Positions 28,291 to 38,810 are shown, counted from the first letter of the stretch. The stretch is DNA of 64,000 nt from Undibacterium paludis (GCF_022568815.1 NZ_JAKZHX010000002.1:248001-312000), one strand, 5' to 3'. Numbers and translations are program-made. Notes: generated by a model not told the origin, from the letters alone.

Positions 28291-29307
28291 ATGAAACCAC
28301 TATTGGACATCAAAAATCTGCGTGTCGAATTTGGCTCCGAAGCGCAGCCTTTCAAAGCCGTGGATGGACTGGATTTATCCATAGGGCAAGGCGAAGTCGT
28401 CGGCATCGTCGGCGAATCAGGTTCAGGTAAGAGCGTGACTTCACTCGCTTTGATGGGTCTGATTGATTTCCCTGGCCGGGTACGGGCGGAGCAAATGGAT
28501 TTCGATGGACGTAATCTGCTGACGATGAAGGAAAAAGAAAGACGGCAATTGCTGGGCAAAGATATTGCCATGATATTCCAGGACCCGATGACCAGCCTTA
28601 ACCCATGCTATACAGTCGCTTTTCAGCTAATGGAAACCTTGCGTCTGCACCAGGGTGGCAAGGAAAAGGATTTGCGTGCCAAAGCTCTGGCGCTGCTCAG
28701 GCAAGTCGACATTCCAGACCCGGAAAGACGCATGGATGCCTATCCACACCAGCTTTCAGGTGGCATGAGTCAGCGGGTAATGGTAGCCATCGCCATTGCC
28801 TGCAATCCCCGCCTGCTGATTGCTGATGAACCGACCACCGCACTTGATGTAACGGTGCAGGCACAGATGCTGGAATTATTATTACAGCTGCAGCATGAAC
28901 GCAACATGGCACTGATGCTGATCACACACGATCTGGCGGTGGTTGCTCAAACTGCTCACAGAGTGGTGGTCATGTATGCAGGTCAAGTGCTGGAAACAGG
29001 TAAGGTGCCAGAAATTTTTGATGCGCCGAAACACCCTTACACACAGGCATTGCTGGCCGCCCTGCCCGAGCACAACGTGGGCAAGGAGCGCCTGCAAACC
29101 ATCCCCGGCGTGGTGCCTGGTTTATACGACAGACCCACCGGCTGCCTGCTGGCCCCTCGTTGCAACTATGCCACCAACCTGTGCCAGGCAGAAAGGCCGC
29201 AATTGCAAGGTCCAATTAATGTACAGGTACGTTGTCACTACCCACTCAATGCAGAAGGCCAGCCCGGCAACGACTGGCAGGCAGTTCAAATTCATCAGGC
29301 GGCATGA
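28291..29307 (+). CDS. dppD: peptide ABC transporter ATPase DppD
   Basis: ABC ATPase of 338 aa that binds DppBC. Walker A is [12 protein letters not shown] near 43-54, the signature is [16 protein letters not shown] near 153, and Walker B is [12 protein letters not shown] near 174. The C-terminal oligopeptide extension contains [18 protein letters not shown], with the Cys residues usual for this group. Its stop overlaps the next start (ATGA, 29304-29307). Confidence 0.94.
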   Translation: MKPLLDIKNLRVEFGSEAQPFKAVDGLDLSIGQGEVVGIVGESGSGKSVTSLALMGLIDFPGRVRAEQMDFDGRNLLTMKEKERRQLLGKDIAMIFQDPMTSLNPCYTVAFQLMETLRLHQGGKEKDLRAKALALLRQVDIPDPERRMDAYPHQLSGGMSQRVMVAIAIACNPRLLIADEPTTALDVTVQAQMLELLLQLQHERNMALMLITHDLAVVAQTAHRVVVMYAGQVLETGKVPEIFDAPKHPYTQALLAALPEHNVGKERLQTIPGVVPGLYDRPTGCLLAPRCNYATNLCQAERPQLQGPINVQVRCHYPLNAEGQPGNDWQAVQIHQAA

Positions 29308-30296
29308 TGCAGAATACACAACATCAAACACCGGTTTTGCTGGAAGCAAAAAATCTCGCCAAACATTACCCTGTATCACAAGGTTTTTTCAAACCCAAGA
29401 CGCAGGCAAAGGCTCTTGATGGCGTGTCTTTCCAGCTTCGAGCAGGAAGAACACTGGCTGTCGTTGGTGAGTCAGGTTGCGGCAAGTCAACCCTGGCGCG
29501 CCAGATCACCATGATAGAAACACCGACCGGCGGTGAATTGTGGATGGGCGGCAAAAACATTGCGCATGCTGACAAAATCACGCTCAAACAAGTCCGGCCT
29601 TTGGTACAGATGGTATTTCAAAATCCTTATGCCAGCCTGAATCCACGCAAAAAAGTAGGCGCCATGCTGGAAGAACCCTTGATCATCAATACCAGATTGA
29701 GCCCGTCTGAACGCGAAGATAAAGCAAGGGCGATGATGACACAGGTCGGTTTGCGCCCTGAACACTATGCACGTTACCCGCATATGTTTTCTGGCGGGCA
29801 AAGACAAAGAATAGCAATAGCCCGGGCTCTGATGCTGGACCCGGAAGTCATCGTGGCCGATGAACCGGTGTCGGCACTGGACGTTTCCATTCAGGCTCAG
29901 GTCTTGAATTTGCTAATGGACTTGCAACAAAAAAACGCTGTTGCCTATCTATTCATTTCGCATAATTTATCCGTGGTGGAACACATTGCCGATGACGTAC
30001 TGGTCATGTACCTGGGGAAAACCGTGGAACATGGCAGTAAAGAAATTATTTTCAGGCAACCTTTGCATCCTTATACCAGGGCTCTGCTCGCCTCCACACC
30101 ACGTATTGATCCCGCACAAAGACAGTCAAAAATGATGTTGCCAGGGGAACTCCCTTCACCACTGGCACCACCGCCCGGATGTGCTTTTAACAATCGGTGC
30201 CCGCATGCAAACGAAAGATGCCGTCGCGAAACACCATCTTTGCGTGATTTTGCCGACAGACAGGTCGCCTGCCATAGAGTTGAAGAGATTATCTAA
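29304..30296 (+). CDS. dppF: peptide ABC transporter ATPase DppF
   Basis: Second ABC ATPase of the dipeptide importer, 330 aa. The N-terminal region has [20 protein letters not shown], then Walker [15 protein letters not shown] near 54, signature [16 protein letters not shown] near 160 and Walker [13 protein letters not shown] near 181. The C-terminal extension has [18 protein letters not shown] 29304 overlaps the dppD stop; ATG 29307 is one codon later and equally possible. It completes dppABCDF. Confidence 0.94.
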   Translation: MMQNTQHQTPVLLEAKNLAKHYPVSQGFFKPKTQAKALDGVSFQLRAGRTLAVVGESGCGKSTLARQITMIETPTGGELWMGGKNIAHADKITLKQVRPLVQMVFQNPYASLNPRKKVGAMLEEPLIINTRLSPSEREDKARAMMTQVGLRPEHYARYPHMFSGGQRQRIAIARALMLDPEVIVADEPVSALDVSIQAQVLNLLMDLQQKNAVAYLFISHNLSVVEHIADDVLVMYLGKTVEHGSKEIIFRQPLHPYTRALLASTPRIDPAQRQSKMMLPGELPSPLAPPPGCAFNNRCPHANERCRRETPSLRDFADRQVACHRVEEII

Positions 30297-30351
30297 AAGT
30301 TTTACTAAAACCGGCGAACTTCGTTAAACTCACGCAGTCCAATGACATTGG

Positions 30352-30396
30352 AGACAGCTCTGGTCAGCCGTTTGACTTTTTGAGCTGTCTTATTTT
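30352..30396 (+). terminator. probable terminator of the dpp operon
   Basis: AGACAGCTC (30352-30360) pairs with GAGCTGTCT (30382-30390) and is followed by TATTTTC. It stands between dppF and the peptidase gene. Confidence 0.55.
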
Positions 30397-30438
30397 CAAG
30401 AACATCCACAAGAACTTCACTATCAGGAGATCCCACCA

Positions 30439-32502
30439 GTGAAAGCCCATGTACTTAGCGCTATCGCGCTGATGATCGCCGGCACAGTCGGCAGCAATAT
30501 TGCCTTAGCCACCGAACCAGCGAAAGCAGTATCTGCATCGTCAGTCTTGTTGTCCGGTATCGATGCAAAACATAATGATGTCGCCGTACGTGCACAGGAT
30601 GATTTTTTCCGCCATGTCAATGGCAGTTGGTTGAAAAATACTGAAATCCCGTCGGACAAACCATCAGCAGGCGCCTTCATGGACTTGCGCGAAGCAACCA
30701 TTCCTCGTCTGCATGCCATCATTGAAGGTCTGGCCAAAGCTAAAAACAAGCCTGGCACAGATGCGCAAAAAATTGGTGACATGTATGCCAGCTTCATGGA
30801 CACCGCCCATATCGACTCCCTGGGCCTGAAACCTGTACAGACTGAATTTGCCAAGGTTGACGCATTGACAGACAAAAAACAGGTCCCCGGTCTGATTGCC
30901 TGGCTTAACCGCGCCAGCATAGGCGCCCCTTATGAATTCCAGGTTCATCAAGATAATAAAGACTCGACAAAATATGTGCTCGATATCGGCCAGTCCGGCC
31001 TGGGTTTGCCTGACCGCGATTATTACCTGAATAATGATGATGCGAAACTCAAAGAATTCCGCACCAAGTATCTGGCGCATATAGAAAAAATGCTGGGCAT
31101 GGCTGGTGATAAGGAAGCTGCAAAACATGCTGCCGATATCCTGGCTTTTGAAACTGAACTCGCCAAAGTGCAATGGACCAAGGTTGAGTTGCGCGACCCT
31201 GTTAAAGCTTATAACAAGATTGAACTGAGCAAGCTTGATGCCTTGACACCAGGCTATGACTGGAATGCCTACCTCAGCGATCTTGGTGTCAAAGGTAAGA
31301 TAGACTACCTGATCATCAGCCAGCCAAGTTACCTGGCAGGCTTTAGCAAGCTTTTGCAAGAAACTTCTCTCGATAACCTGAAAACCTATTTCAAATGGCA
31401 TGTACTGCGCTCTGCAGCCGGTCAATTGCCCAAGAATTTCAGCGAAGAAAGTTTTGCCTTTAATTCCACGACACTGCGTGGCATCCCTGAACAAGAAGCG
31501 CGCTGGAAGCGTGGTGTGCGTCTGGCTGATTCTGCCCTGGGTGAAAGCCTGGGCAAGATGTACGTTGCCAAGTATTTCCCTCCTGAAAACAAGGCAAAGA
31601 TGGAAAAACTGGTAGGCAATTTGCTGCTGGCCTTCAAACAAAGTGTCGATACACTCGACTGGATGAGCCCGGCCACAAAGAAAGAAGCCCAGGCCAAGCT
31701 GGCGACGTTCATGCCCAAGATCGGCTACCCGAACAAATGGCGTGATTATTCCGGTCTGACCATCACCAAAGGCGATGCAGTAGGCAATTTGCGCAACGCC
31801 CGCATCTATGCAGCTCAGTTTGAGCTAAACAAATTAGGCAAGCCGGTGGACCGCGATGAATGGGGCATGACGCCACAGACAGTCAATGCCTACTACAACC
31901 CCGAGTTGAATGAAATTGTCTTCCCGGCAGCCATTTTGCAACCGCCTTTCTTCAATGCCAAAGCTGATGATGCGGTCAATTATGGTGGTATCGGTGCGGT
32001 GATCGGTCATGAAATCAGCCATGGCTTCGATGACCAAGGTGCGCAGTATGACGGTCTTGGCAATTTGCGTGACTGGTGGACCAAGGAAGATCACGAAAAA
32101 TTTGCCGCCAAGACCGCTGTCCTGGTCAAGCAATACGGCGCTTTCAGCCCCATCCCAGGTTATAACGTCAATGGCGAACTGACCCTGGGTGAAAACATTG
32201 CCGACAACTCCGGTCTGGCTATCGCTTACAAGGCTTACAAATTATCTCTGGGTGGCAAACCTGCCCCTGTCATCGGTGGCCTGACTGGCGACCAACGCTT
32301 CTTCATGGGCTTTGCCCAGGTATGGCGTGGCAAAATGCGCGAAGCTTCAATGATCGTCCAATTGAAAACTGATCCGCATTCCCCTGGTGAAATTCGTGCC
32401 AATGGTACCTTGCGTAATATTCCAGGCTTCTATGATGCCTACAAACTCAAGGAAGGTGACAAGATGTACCTGGCTCCTAGCGAACGCGTAAGCATCTGGT
32501 AA
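30439..32502 (+). CDS. M13 family zinc metallopeptidase (PepO/neprilysin-like)
   Basis: Exported zinc endopeptidase of 687 aa. The signal peptide covers about residues 1-24 (KAHVLSAIALMIAGTVGSN, then a site after ALA). The M13 N-terminal domain starts DDFFRHVNGSWLKNTEIP. The catalytic motif IGHEISHGFDDQGAQYDG is near 520 (HExxH), and GENIADNSGLAIAY near 585 supplies the third zinc ligand Glu. GTG 30439 is the start, eight bases after AGGAGA. Lying after the dipeptide importer, it may feed it with peptides (inference). Confidence 0.93.
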   Translation: MKAHVLSAIALMIAGTVGSNIALATEPAKAVSASSVLLSGIDAKHNDVAVRAQDDFFRHVNGSWLKNTEIPSDKPSAGAFMDLREATIPRLHAIIEGLAKAKNKPGTDAQKIGDMYASFMDTAHIDSLGLKPVQTEFAKVDALTDKKQVPGLIAWLNRASIGAPYEFQVHQDNKDSTKYVLDIGQSGLGLPDRDYYLNNDDAKLKEFRTKYLAHIEKMLGMAGDKEAAKHAADILAFETELAKVQWTKVELRDPVKAYNKIELSKLDALTPGYDWNAYLSDLGVKGKIDYLIISQPSYLAGFSKLLQETSLDNLKTYFKWHVLRSAAGQLPKNFSEESFAFNSTTLRGIPEQEARWKRGVRLADSALGESLGKMYVAKYFPPENKAKMEKLVGNLLLAFKQSVDTLDWMSPATKKEAQAKLATFMPKIGYPNKWRDYSGLTITKGDAVGNLRNARIYAAQFELNKLGKPVDRDEWGMTPQTVNAYYNPELNEIVFPAAILQPPFFNAKADDAVNYGGIGAVIGHEISHGFDDQGAQYDGLGNLRDWWTKEDHEKFAAKTAVLVKQYGAFSPIPGYNVNGELTLGENIADNSGLAIAYKAYKLSLGGKPAPVIGGLTGDQRFFMGFAQVWRGKMREASMIVQLKTDPHSPGEIRANGTLRNIPGFYDAYKLKEGDKMYLAPSERVSIW

Positions 32503-32544
32503 TGATCTCATCACCACTGTCAAGGTGGTGTAAAGCAAGACCAT

Positions 32545-32579
32545 GAAAAAAGCAGCGTCATTTCTGGCGCTGCTTTTTC
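32545..32579 (+). terminator. rho-independent terminator after the M13 peptidase
   Basis: AAAAAAGCAGCG pairs with CGCTGCTTTTT (stem cores 32552-32557 and 32568-32573), followed by TTTTTCTTT. Confidence 0.8.
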
Positions 32580-32636
32580 TTTGCCCTATCCATTTGTTTT
32601 GCTATGAAATAGACGTATGCCGATTTTTAACCAACG

Positions 32637-34622
32637 CTATCCCGGTTTCAATTTCTTGAAGAAAGCGAGCACATCATCCAATTCACGTGTTCTTGAGAAC
32701 GGCGGCAAACTTTGCCAGATGCGTTTCCCGTAGGGTTTGGATATCAGTCTTGGATCACAAATCATCAGCACCCCCCTGTCGCTTTCATCGCGAATCAGGC
32801 GACCTGCCCCCTGTTTGAGATTGATGATAGCTTCTGGCAATTGGTGATGTACAAAACCATTCATACCCTTCTTTTCCATCGCTGCAATACGTGCAGACAA
32901 TACCGGGTCATCCGGTGGAGCAAACGGCAGTTTGTCGATCACAACCAGGGACAAGGCATCACCACGGACGTCCACACCCTCCCAAAAACTTTGGCTCCCG
33001 ATCAGTACGCCGTTACCTGCAGCGCGAAAGCGATCTAGCAACTCGGTTCGACCTGCATCACCATGAACAAACAGGGGGAAATTGAGACCGCGTTTTTTAA
33101 ATACATCACGCAGACGTTCAGCGCTGTGTTTAACTGCCTTCAAGGTCGTACATAACAGGAAGGTCTTGCCACCTGCTGCCTCAATGACGGGCAAGGCTGC
33201 GTCGATCACTGCATCCATGTATTCCCAGGAATTGGGCTGGGGCATACTATTGGGAACATAAAGGTAGCCTTGTTCCTGATAATTGAAGGGGCTGGGCCAG
33301 GTATGCGCCGGTTCATTCCACAAACCCATTTGCGACACATAGTGAGTGAAATCATTTTTCACCGCCATCGTGGCAGACGTGAAGATCCAGGCACGTGGAA
33401 CGCCTTCGCGCTGTTTATTGAAGATGGGCGCAATCGACAACGGTGTGCGATGTAGTTGTAGGGAAGTCGAAAATGCCTCCACCCACAGCACGTAATCACC
33501 AGACTTGCCATCGTCGGCCGCATTCCATTTATGGTATTGCTCATCCAGTAAAATGGCCCGTGCCCGACATTGTTCCAGTGTTTCTGCACGTTCAGCCTGT
33601 TTCTCCAATACTGCAATCATGTCCTGCATGCTGGACTTCAAGGTTTCCAATGCCTCGAAAAACGGGCTGGAAGGCGCAATCTGATCAATGGAGTAACGCA
33701 CCACGTCTTGTGGAAAAGCCAGGCGCAGATCACGCGCCGCACGCTCCACCGGAGCGACCAGCTTTGCCCATTCTGCGCCATCACGGGCATGGGACAAACC
33801 TTCGGCCAATACATCGCGACAAAGTTCCAGTACCTGTGAAGTCGAGACAGTTTCACCAAAAAACAAGGTAGCCGTTTCGGGTAATTGGTGTGCTTCATCA
33901 AAAATGACAGTATTGGCAGATGGCAGTAATTCGGCGATACCCGTATCCTTCAGGGCGACATCGGCAAAAAACAAATGATGGTTGACGACTACCACATCAG
34001 CTTGCTGCGCTTCTTTACGCGCCTTCATGACGAAGCAGTCCTGATAATACTGACACTCTGACCCCATGCAGGTGTCCTTGGTTGATGTCACCAGATTCCA
34101 TACCGAGGCATTTTCTGGCACACGTGTCAGTTCTGCCTTGTCACCACTACTTGTGGTTTTAATGAAACGACTTATGTCTCGCAGATACCCGACGTCCTCA
34201 CGTGAGCTGAGGCGTCCATTCTGCATGGTTCTTTCCAGGTGGTAATGACAAAGATAATTTGCCCGGCCTTTGAGCAAGGCCACCGACACCGGTGCCTTGA
34301 GCACCTTGCGTATGGTTGGAATATCACGCAGAAAGAGTTGATCCTGCAGGTTTTTTGTACCTGTAGAGACAATTACCTTGCCCCCCCACAATAATGCGGG
34401 AGTCAGGTAGGCATAGGTTTTACCCGTACCGGTACCGGCTTCGGCAAGCAAGGTTTTTTGGCCAGCAATGGCGTCTGCAATCGCCTTGGCCATTTCCGTC
34501 TGTGCCTGACGGGGACGATAGCCATTTACCGTAGCACTTAATGGCCCGGTTAAACCAAATATGTGTTCTACTTCAGCATCGTGAATGCCTGTTGCATTCG
34601 GTGTGGCTAGTGAATCAGTCAA
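32637..34622 (-). CDS. ATP-dependent DNA helicase, DinG/YoaA (XPD-like) family
   Basis: Superfamily 2 iron-sulfur helicase of 661 aa. Walker A is EAGTGTGKTYAY near 60, the DEAH box is VIFDEAHQLPE near 240, and the C-terminal helicase motif QGAGRLIRDESDRG is near 605. Four Cys fit an XPD-type 4Fe-4S cluster: one in NYLCHYHL and three in CMGSECQYYQDCF near 188-200. The role is probably repair of damaged or R-looped DNA. The start is TTG at 34622 with no clear ribosome site; no ATG upstream fits. It follows the DUF465 gene by 47 bases. Confidence 0.9.
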   Translation of the reverse strand: MTDSLATPNATGIHDAEVEHIFGLTGPLSATVNGYRPRQAQTEMAKAIADAIAGQKTLLAEAGTGTGKTYAYLTPALLWGGKVIVSTGTKNLQDQLFLRDIPTIRKVLKAPVSVALLKGRANYLCHYHLERTMQNGRLSSREDVGYLRDISRFIKTTSSGDKAELTRVPENASVWNLVTSTKDTCMGSECQYYQDCFVMKARKEAQQADVVVVNHHLFFADVALKDTGIAELLPSANTVIFDEAHQLPETATLFFGETVSTSQVLELCRDVLAEGLSHARDGAEWAKLVAPVERAARDLRLAFPQDVVRYSIDQIAPSSPFFEALETLKSSMQDMIAVLEKQAERAETLEQCRARAILLDEQYHKWNAADDGKSGDYVLWVEAFSTSLQLHRTPLSIAPIFNKQREGVPRAWIFTSATMAVKNDFTHYVSQMGLWNEPAHTWPSPFNYQEQGYLYVPNSMPQPNSWEYMDAVIDAALPVIEAAGGKTFLLCTTLKAVKHSAERLRDVFKKRGLNFPLFVHGDAGRTELLDRFRAAGNGVLIGSQSFWEGVDVRGDALSLVVIDKLPFAPPDDPVLSARIAAMEKKGMNGFVHHQLPEAIINLKQGAGRLIRDESDRGVLMICDPRLISKPYGKRIWQSLPPFSRTRELDDVLAFFKKLKPG

Positions 34623-34669
34623 AATGAGGCAATCAGAAACTAACTAAGATGACGTGGAAAAGTGGATAA

Positions 34670-34870
34670 TCAGGCAGGCACATCAGGTGTAAGCTGCATT
34701 CTTAACAATGTTATATGATCTTTCAATTGCAATTTACGCTTTTTCAGGCGTCGCAACTGTAGTTCATCGTGAGCGGGGTCTTTGATCAAGGTCTCGATTA
34801 CCACATCCAGGTCCCTATGTTCAACTTCTAGCTCAATAATGCGTTGTAGTATTTGTTCTGGATGGCTCAT
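34670..34870 (-). CDS. DUF465 (YdcH-like) small protein
   Basis: A 66 aa highly charged, helical protein with the DUF465 signature LRRLKKRKLQLKDHITLL in its C-terminal half, probably forming a coiled coil. The function is unknown. It precedes the DinG-type helicase on the same strand and diverges from the PP2C gene. Confidence 0.85.
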   Translation of the reverse strand: MSHPEQILQRIIELEVEHRDLDVVIETLIKDPAHDELQLRRLKKRKLQLKDHITLLRMQLTPDVPA

Positions 34871-34954
34871 AGTCTTCTGGTTGCAGTAAAATAAAGTTTA
34901 ATTAAGGAAAGACCATTTTTGGGTTTATCCCGCTAGTTTAATCTACCAAGACGT

Positions 34955-35755
34955 ATGAGCCAATATAAGATCGAAGCTGGAACCGGACAACATATCGGCG
35001 ACAGGCAGGAACAACAAGACCGAGCAGCCCTTTTTGCCGCACCCCATGCGCCAGGCTATGTCATGGCCATTGTGGCCGATGGCATGGGCGGCAAGAGTGG
35101 CGGCGCCCTGGCCGCAGAACAAGTTGTACGCACAGCAAAACAACTTTTTGATGAATTTTACCCAGGAAACGATGTACGCAATCTTTTAGAAAATATTGTC
35201 GCTGAAGCGCACACTGTCATTAAATTGTCCGGTGTTTCATCAGAAAAAGAACCTCACAGTACCTATGTCGCCCTGGTCATCACTCCAAAACAGGAAGCCA
35301 TCTGGGCTTATGTAGGAGATTCCCGCCTGTATCGCTTTACCGGCCCCAATTTCAGCGAAAGAACAAAAGACCACTCTTATGTGGAAAAACTGGTCGACGA
35401 AGGCAAGATTTCAGCTGAAGAAGCAAAAACGCATCGTCTATCCAACATACTCGTCAATGTCCTTGGCTCCAGTTCTGCCGCTCCCTATGTCAGCTTTGGC
35501 GAGCATAGCCCTTTGAAAGCGAACGACAGCTTTCTGCTATGCTCTGACGGTCTATGGCATTACTTTGAAGATCATGAGCTGTCTGCAGCCGTGGCAGCCA
35601 ATAGTCCACGTCAGGCATCTGAGTTTCTGATACGCAAAGCCAGGGACAGGGCAAACGGCCGCGGTGACAATTGCACATTCGCCATTGTCAAGCTGGTTGA
35701 TCCACCGGTTGAAGCCAAAACCTATACCGTGCAGAAAATGCGCCGGGCAGTCTGA
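34955..35755 (+). CDS. PP2C-family serine/threonine phosphatase
   Basis: Metal-dependent protein phosphatase of 266 aa. Motifs in order: DRQEQQDRAALF near 15 (first metal Asp), VADGMGGKSGGALAAEQV near 45, AYVGDSRLYRF near 118, and LLCSDGLWHYFED plus GRGDNCTFAIV near 190 and 230. No membrane helix or sensor domain is present. No partner kinase is nearby, so its target is unknown. Confidence 0.9.
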   Translation: MSQYKIEAGTGQHIGDRQEQQDRAALFAAPHAPGYVMAIVADGMGGKSGGALAAEQVVRTAKQLFDEFYPGNDVRNLLENIVAEAHTVIKLSGVSSEKEPHSTYVALVITPKQEAIWAYVGDSRLYRFTGPNFSERTKDHSYVEKLVDEGKISAEEAKTHRLSNILVNVLGSSSAAPYVSFGEHSPLKANDSFLLCSDGLWHYFEDHELSAAVAANSPRQASEFLIRKARDRANGRGDNCTFAIVKLVDPPVEAKTYTVQKMRRAV

Positions 35756-35780
35756 TTAACGGCTGGTTCGGTCGCCTACC

Positions 35781-35806
35781 GACGTCACCGGCTCAATGGT
35801 GACGTC
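35781..35806. repeat. inverted repeat between convergent genes
   Basis: GACGTCACC (35781-35789) and GGTGACGTC (35798-35806) form a perfect nine-base stem with an eight-base loop. It lies between the convergent PP2C and GST genes. No T run follows on either side, so it may protect both mRNA ends. Confidence 0.5.
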
Positions 35807-35821
35807 AACATCAATGCCTGC

Positions 35822-36469
35822 TTATTTGGGCTTGTTTGCCATCATCTCCTGATTGGCCTTGCGATCTGCATTGACTTTCTGCATAGTCGTCCGTTCAGAG
35901 ATGAATTTTACATAGTCCCTGGTTGGTGACTCCGCCAGAAAGTCACGTCCATAAATAATCTTGGTTGCCATCGATACCAGTGGAAAATGAACGACTGCCG
36001 CACAATCAGCAAGCGTAAATTCTTTACCACCAACATAAGGATCAAATTTGGCCAGTGACAGTACGGCCGGTATGTTGCGAATCAATTGTTTTTCCACCCT
36101 GGCTTTGACCTCGTCTGACACTTTTCCACCAAAGAAAGCCTCTGCATATAATTCGCGTGCCGGTATTTCCAGATGCAACTCAAGAAAGGTGATCAGCTCA
36201 CGCAATTTGGCTGCAGCATAGGGGTCTGCTGGCATCAGGGGATGCTCAGGGAAACGTGCTTCCAGGTATTCGACAATGGCCTGCGACTCACATAGAGAGC
36301 CATGTTCCGTTTCGATATACGGAATTTTACCAAGCGGTGAATGCTGTAGCAGCTCAGGCGTTTTATTTGTCCATACCAGTTGCTCTTCAAAAGGCACGGC
36401 TTTTTCCAGCAAAACCAGTTTAACCTTGTTGTAATAATTGCTTAACGCAAAACCACATAATTTAATCAT
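35822..36469 (-). CDS. glutathione S-transferase family protein
   Basis: A 215 aa protein with an N-terminal thioredoxin-like domain (MIKLCGFALSNYYNKVKLVL; SPLGKIPYIE with the cis-Pro; ESQAIVEYLE for the glutathione gamma-Glu) and an all-helical C-terminal domain with FTLADCAAVVHFP. The substrate is unknown. ATG 36469 has GGAG at a good distance; the longer reading from 36511 lacks support. Confidence 0.9.
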   Translation of the reverse strand: MIKLCGFALSNYYNKVKLVLLEKAVPFEEQLVWTNKTPELLQHSPLGKIPYIETEHGSLCESQAIVEYLEARFPEHPLMPADPYAAAKLRELITFLELHLEIPARELYAEAFFGGKVSDEVKARVEKQLIRNIPAVLSLAKFDPYVGGKEFTLADCAAVVHFPLVSMATKIIYGRDFLAESPTRDYVKFISERTTMQKVNADRKANQEMMANKPK

Positions 36470-36554
36470 ATGTCTCCGTCCTGTATTGGCTGACACAGCA
36501 AAACCGATCATTCGCCCGGTGGACCATCATGTTATGGACTGATTGAAATCAGTT

Positions 36555-38480
36555 TCAGTTTGCGTCATTTTTTTTGGGAAAATCTATGGCCTCAAAATCA
36601 ATCAGATTAGAGTCTGCATCCTCTTCTGTTTTAATTTCTGGCACGTCATCCGTGATATCTGGCACCCTGGCCCAGCCACCTGCCCTGTCACCGCCAAAGG
36701 CATTCAGGCGTTCCAGTTCATTGGCAACTGAGATCAGCAATAAAATATCACGATAAACTGGCAATTCAAAACCCATGCGTTTACCGTCCCTGTCGTCAAC
36801 CAGCAAACTTTCCAGGAAAGGCAGGATTTCATTACTGGTCCACAACCGACAGATGCGGCTCATCAGATGTTCGAAATCTTCCAGCTGCCGGCCGGGTAAA
36901 GACGCCGGATCCACTTCAAATTCTGGAATATTGGCATTGAAGAAGACAACAAACCTATCACGCATGGTGTCGTATTTTTCTTTATTCCCTGTAACACGAT
37001 ACAAATCCAGTAAGTACAACCAGGGCACGGGCGATTCTGGATGATCAATCTCTGCCTGCGGCTCCAGTATTTCTATTGCCCGCTGCGGGTCATTGACGGA
37101 TATCCAGAACTCGGCTTCCTGGGTGACATCAGATATTTCTTCCACCTTGACGGAGTTGCCGCGCGAGGAAAAGAAATTAAAGGTACTACTATTACTGTCC
37201 TCCAGTGTCGGTACGTAAGCCTTGTTAAAAATGGACGGCCCATCAAGCTTGCCCAAATCATCGGGTAAGGCTTTTTTTGACATGGCAGTCACTGGCCGGC
37301 TTACGGCTGCAGGTTTCTCATCATCGATGATCTTATACAGAGCGCTGGTCGTTGTCGGACCATAAGAAGCCTGGATGCTGTCAACAATTTCTTCTATATT
37401 TTTTTTCGATTCCGGCTCGTGCGCAGGTTCTTTCTGCTCCCACCAGGTTGCCTGCAATCTTTTACGCATGCGCCTCACATACAGGAGAAGAATCGCAATA
37501 ACTACCAGTCCGGCCAGGACAAAGAGAGATAAGCCCAGCATCCAGTTACGTGAAAAACTGTTTTCTCTCGCTTCTTCCAGGGCAGCCTTGTCCAATTGAC
37601 TCTGGCGTTTGAGTTGTAATGCCTCTTGCTGCAAACTCAGGATTTTCTGCTGCTCGCTCTTGAGCTTATCGCCAGAAAATTGTATGGGTTTTTCATCACG
37701 GAGCATAGCGGCTAGCTGAGCCTGGGCAGCGCGCAATTCTTCAATGTTGGACTGGGAGCCACTTGTAGATAGTTGGTCACTGAGACGCAAGCCTTGCGAC
37801 AGGATAGGGATATCGTCTGACAGCTTCAAGGTATCCCGTACTGGTACGGGCGTCAGTGGTTTTTCTGATCCTCGCTTGTTTTCACTTGATTTTGACGATT
37901 TTTTTTTTGAGATGACAGGATCGTTTGATGAACTGACAACCTCACTCAGTCTGGCAGCAGGTTTTTCTTTCTTTACACGTACGCTGGTTACAGGCAAGGC
38001 AGCAGCCGGCTCTTTTGCTGTTATCTCTTTGGGTTCCCTGGCTGGGACAGATCTTTGGCTGCCAGCCGTTGACGCGACCTGGGCCGGTGCGAATAGAGGC
38101 GGGTCGAGCAAGATCAGGAATTCACGGTGCAATTGAATTTCACACCCCATGTCTACCATGATCTTGACTGCGGGTTCCAGCAAATCTTTTCTCGTCACAA
38201 CAGTCAGGTAACGCGCACTACCCTTTTGCACCAGTGTGACGACGGCTTGTGCCAGCAAAGTGCCGTCTGCAGTTTCTACTCTTGCCTTAAAGCAGGACTG
38301 ATCAATCTCGGCAACATCATTCCCGGTCAACTCCAGTTGCGCACGAAGCTGCTGCCCCAAGCCAGATTGAACCGTTAAATTACTGAATCCCAATGCCTGC
38401 GCATGACCAGCCAAGCCAGATGCCAAAGCACCCAGACATATCATGTAAAGCGCTGATCGACGGAATGGAGCAAAAATAAT
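36555..38480 (-). CDS. FimV-family protein, probable ATT start
   Basis: Large FimV/TspA-type protein linked to type IV pilus and polar assembly. The exported N-terminal domain starts ALGFSNLTVQSGLGQQLRAQ, followed by a Pro/Lys/Ser-rich linker, a coiled coil (about 225-285), one membrane helix (MLGLSLFVLAGLVVIAILLL near 315) and a cytoplasmic TPR-like domain with EAEFWISVNDPQRAIEILEP. The first ATG (38444) gives MICLGALASG with no basic residue and no ribosome site. Upstream the frame adds FAPFRRSALY, and TGAGG stands five bases before ATT 38480. ATT is therefore proposed; ATT 38477 is also possible. Confidence 0.85.
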   Translation of the reverse strand: MIFAPFRRSALYMICLGALASGLAGHAQALGFSNLTVQSGLGQQLRAQLELTGNDVAEIDQSCFKARVETADGTLLAQAVVTLVQKGSARYLTVVTRKDLLEPAVKIMVDMGCEIQLHREFLILLDPPLFAPAQVASTAGSQRSVPAREPKEITAKEPAAALPVTSVRVKKEKPAARLSEVVSSSNDPVISKKKSSKSSENKRGSEKPLTPVPVRDTLKLSDDIPILSQGLRLSDQLSTSGSQSNIEELRAAQAQLAAMLRDEKPIQFSGDKLKSEQQKILSLQQEALQLKRQSQLDKAALEEARENSFSRNWMLGLSLFVLAGLVVIAILLLYVRRMRKRLQATWWEQKEPAHEPESKKNIEEIVDSIQASYGPTTTSALYKIIDDEKPAAVSRPVTAMSKKALPDDLGKLDGPSIFNKAYVPTLEDSNSSTFNFFSSRGNSVKVEEISDVTQEAEFWISVNDPQRAIEILEPQAEIDHPESPVPWLYLLDLYRVTGNKEKYDTMRDRFVVFFNANIPEFEVDPASLPGRQLEDFEHLMSRICRLWTSNEILPFLESLLVDDRDGKRMGFELPVYRDILLLISVANELERLNAFGGDRAGGWARVPDITDDVPEIKTEEDADSNLIDFEAIDFPKKNDAN

Positions 38481-38520
38481 GATGACCTCAGAAAGAAAAA
38501 AGCGCGTTATTTCAGAAAAT

Positions 38521-38810
38521 TAATTGTTATTCCTGAATGTATATTAACTGCAATCTTACTGGCTTTGTAACAATCCTTAAAGTCGATACCACATGAAAAC
38601 ATTTAACAAATGTCACAGTGTTAAATGATTTCAACATATTTATCATTTGCAACAACATTAGCTGTGCCCATCAGGCAGCGCAAATGTTGCTTTAACTATA
38701 CGCTGATTAAATTCGAAAGAGAACTATTCAAAAGCTTGCCGCTGGGCATAAACCTTATTGTTTTTGAAAATTTGCCAAATTGATACAAACCATACCGATA
38801 TTGCATGAAA
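38521..38810. other. AT-rich intergenic region upstream of fimV
   Basis: About 290 AT-rich bases between the fimV 5' end and the end of trmJ, both on the minus strand. It should hold the fimV promoter. I see no gene and no strong hairpin. Confidence 0.3.

Noticed and set aside
30664..31641. 325-codon reverse open frame
   Set aside because: It lies fully inside the M13 peptidase gene, whose catalytic motifs and start are clear; the reverse product shows no domain.
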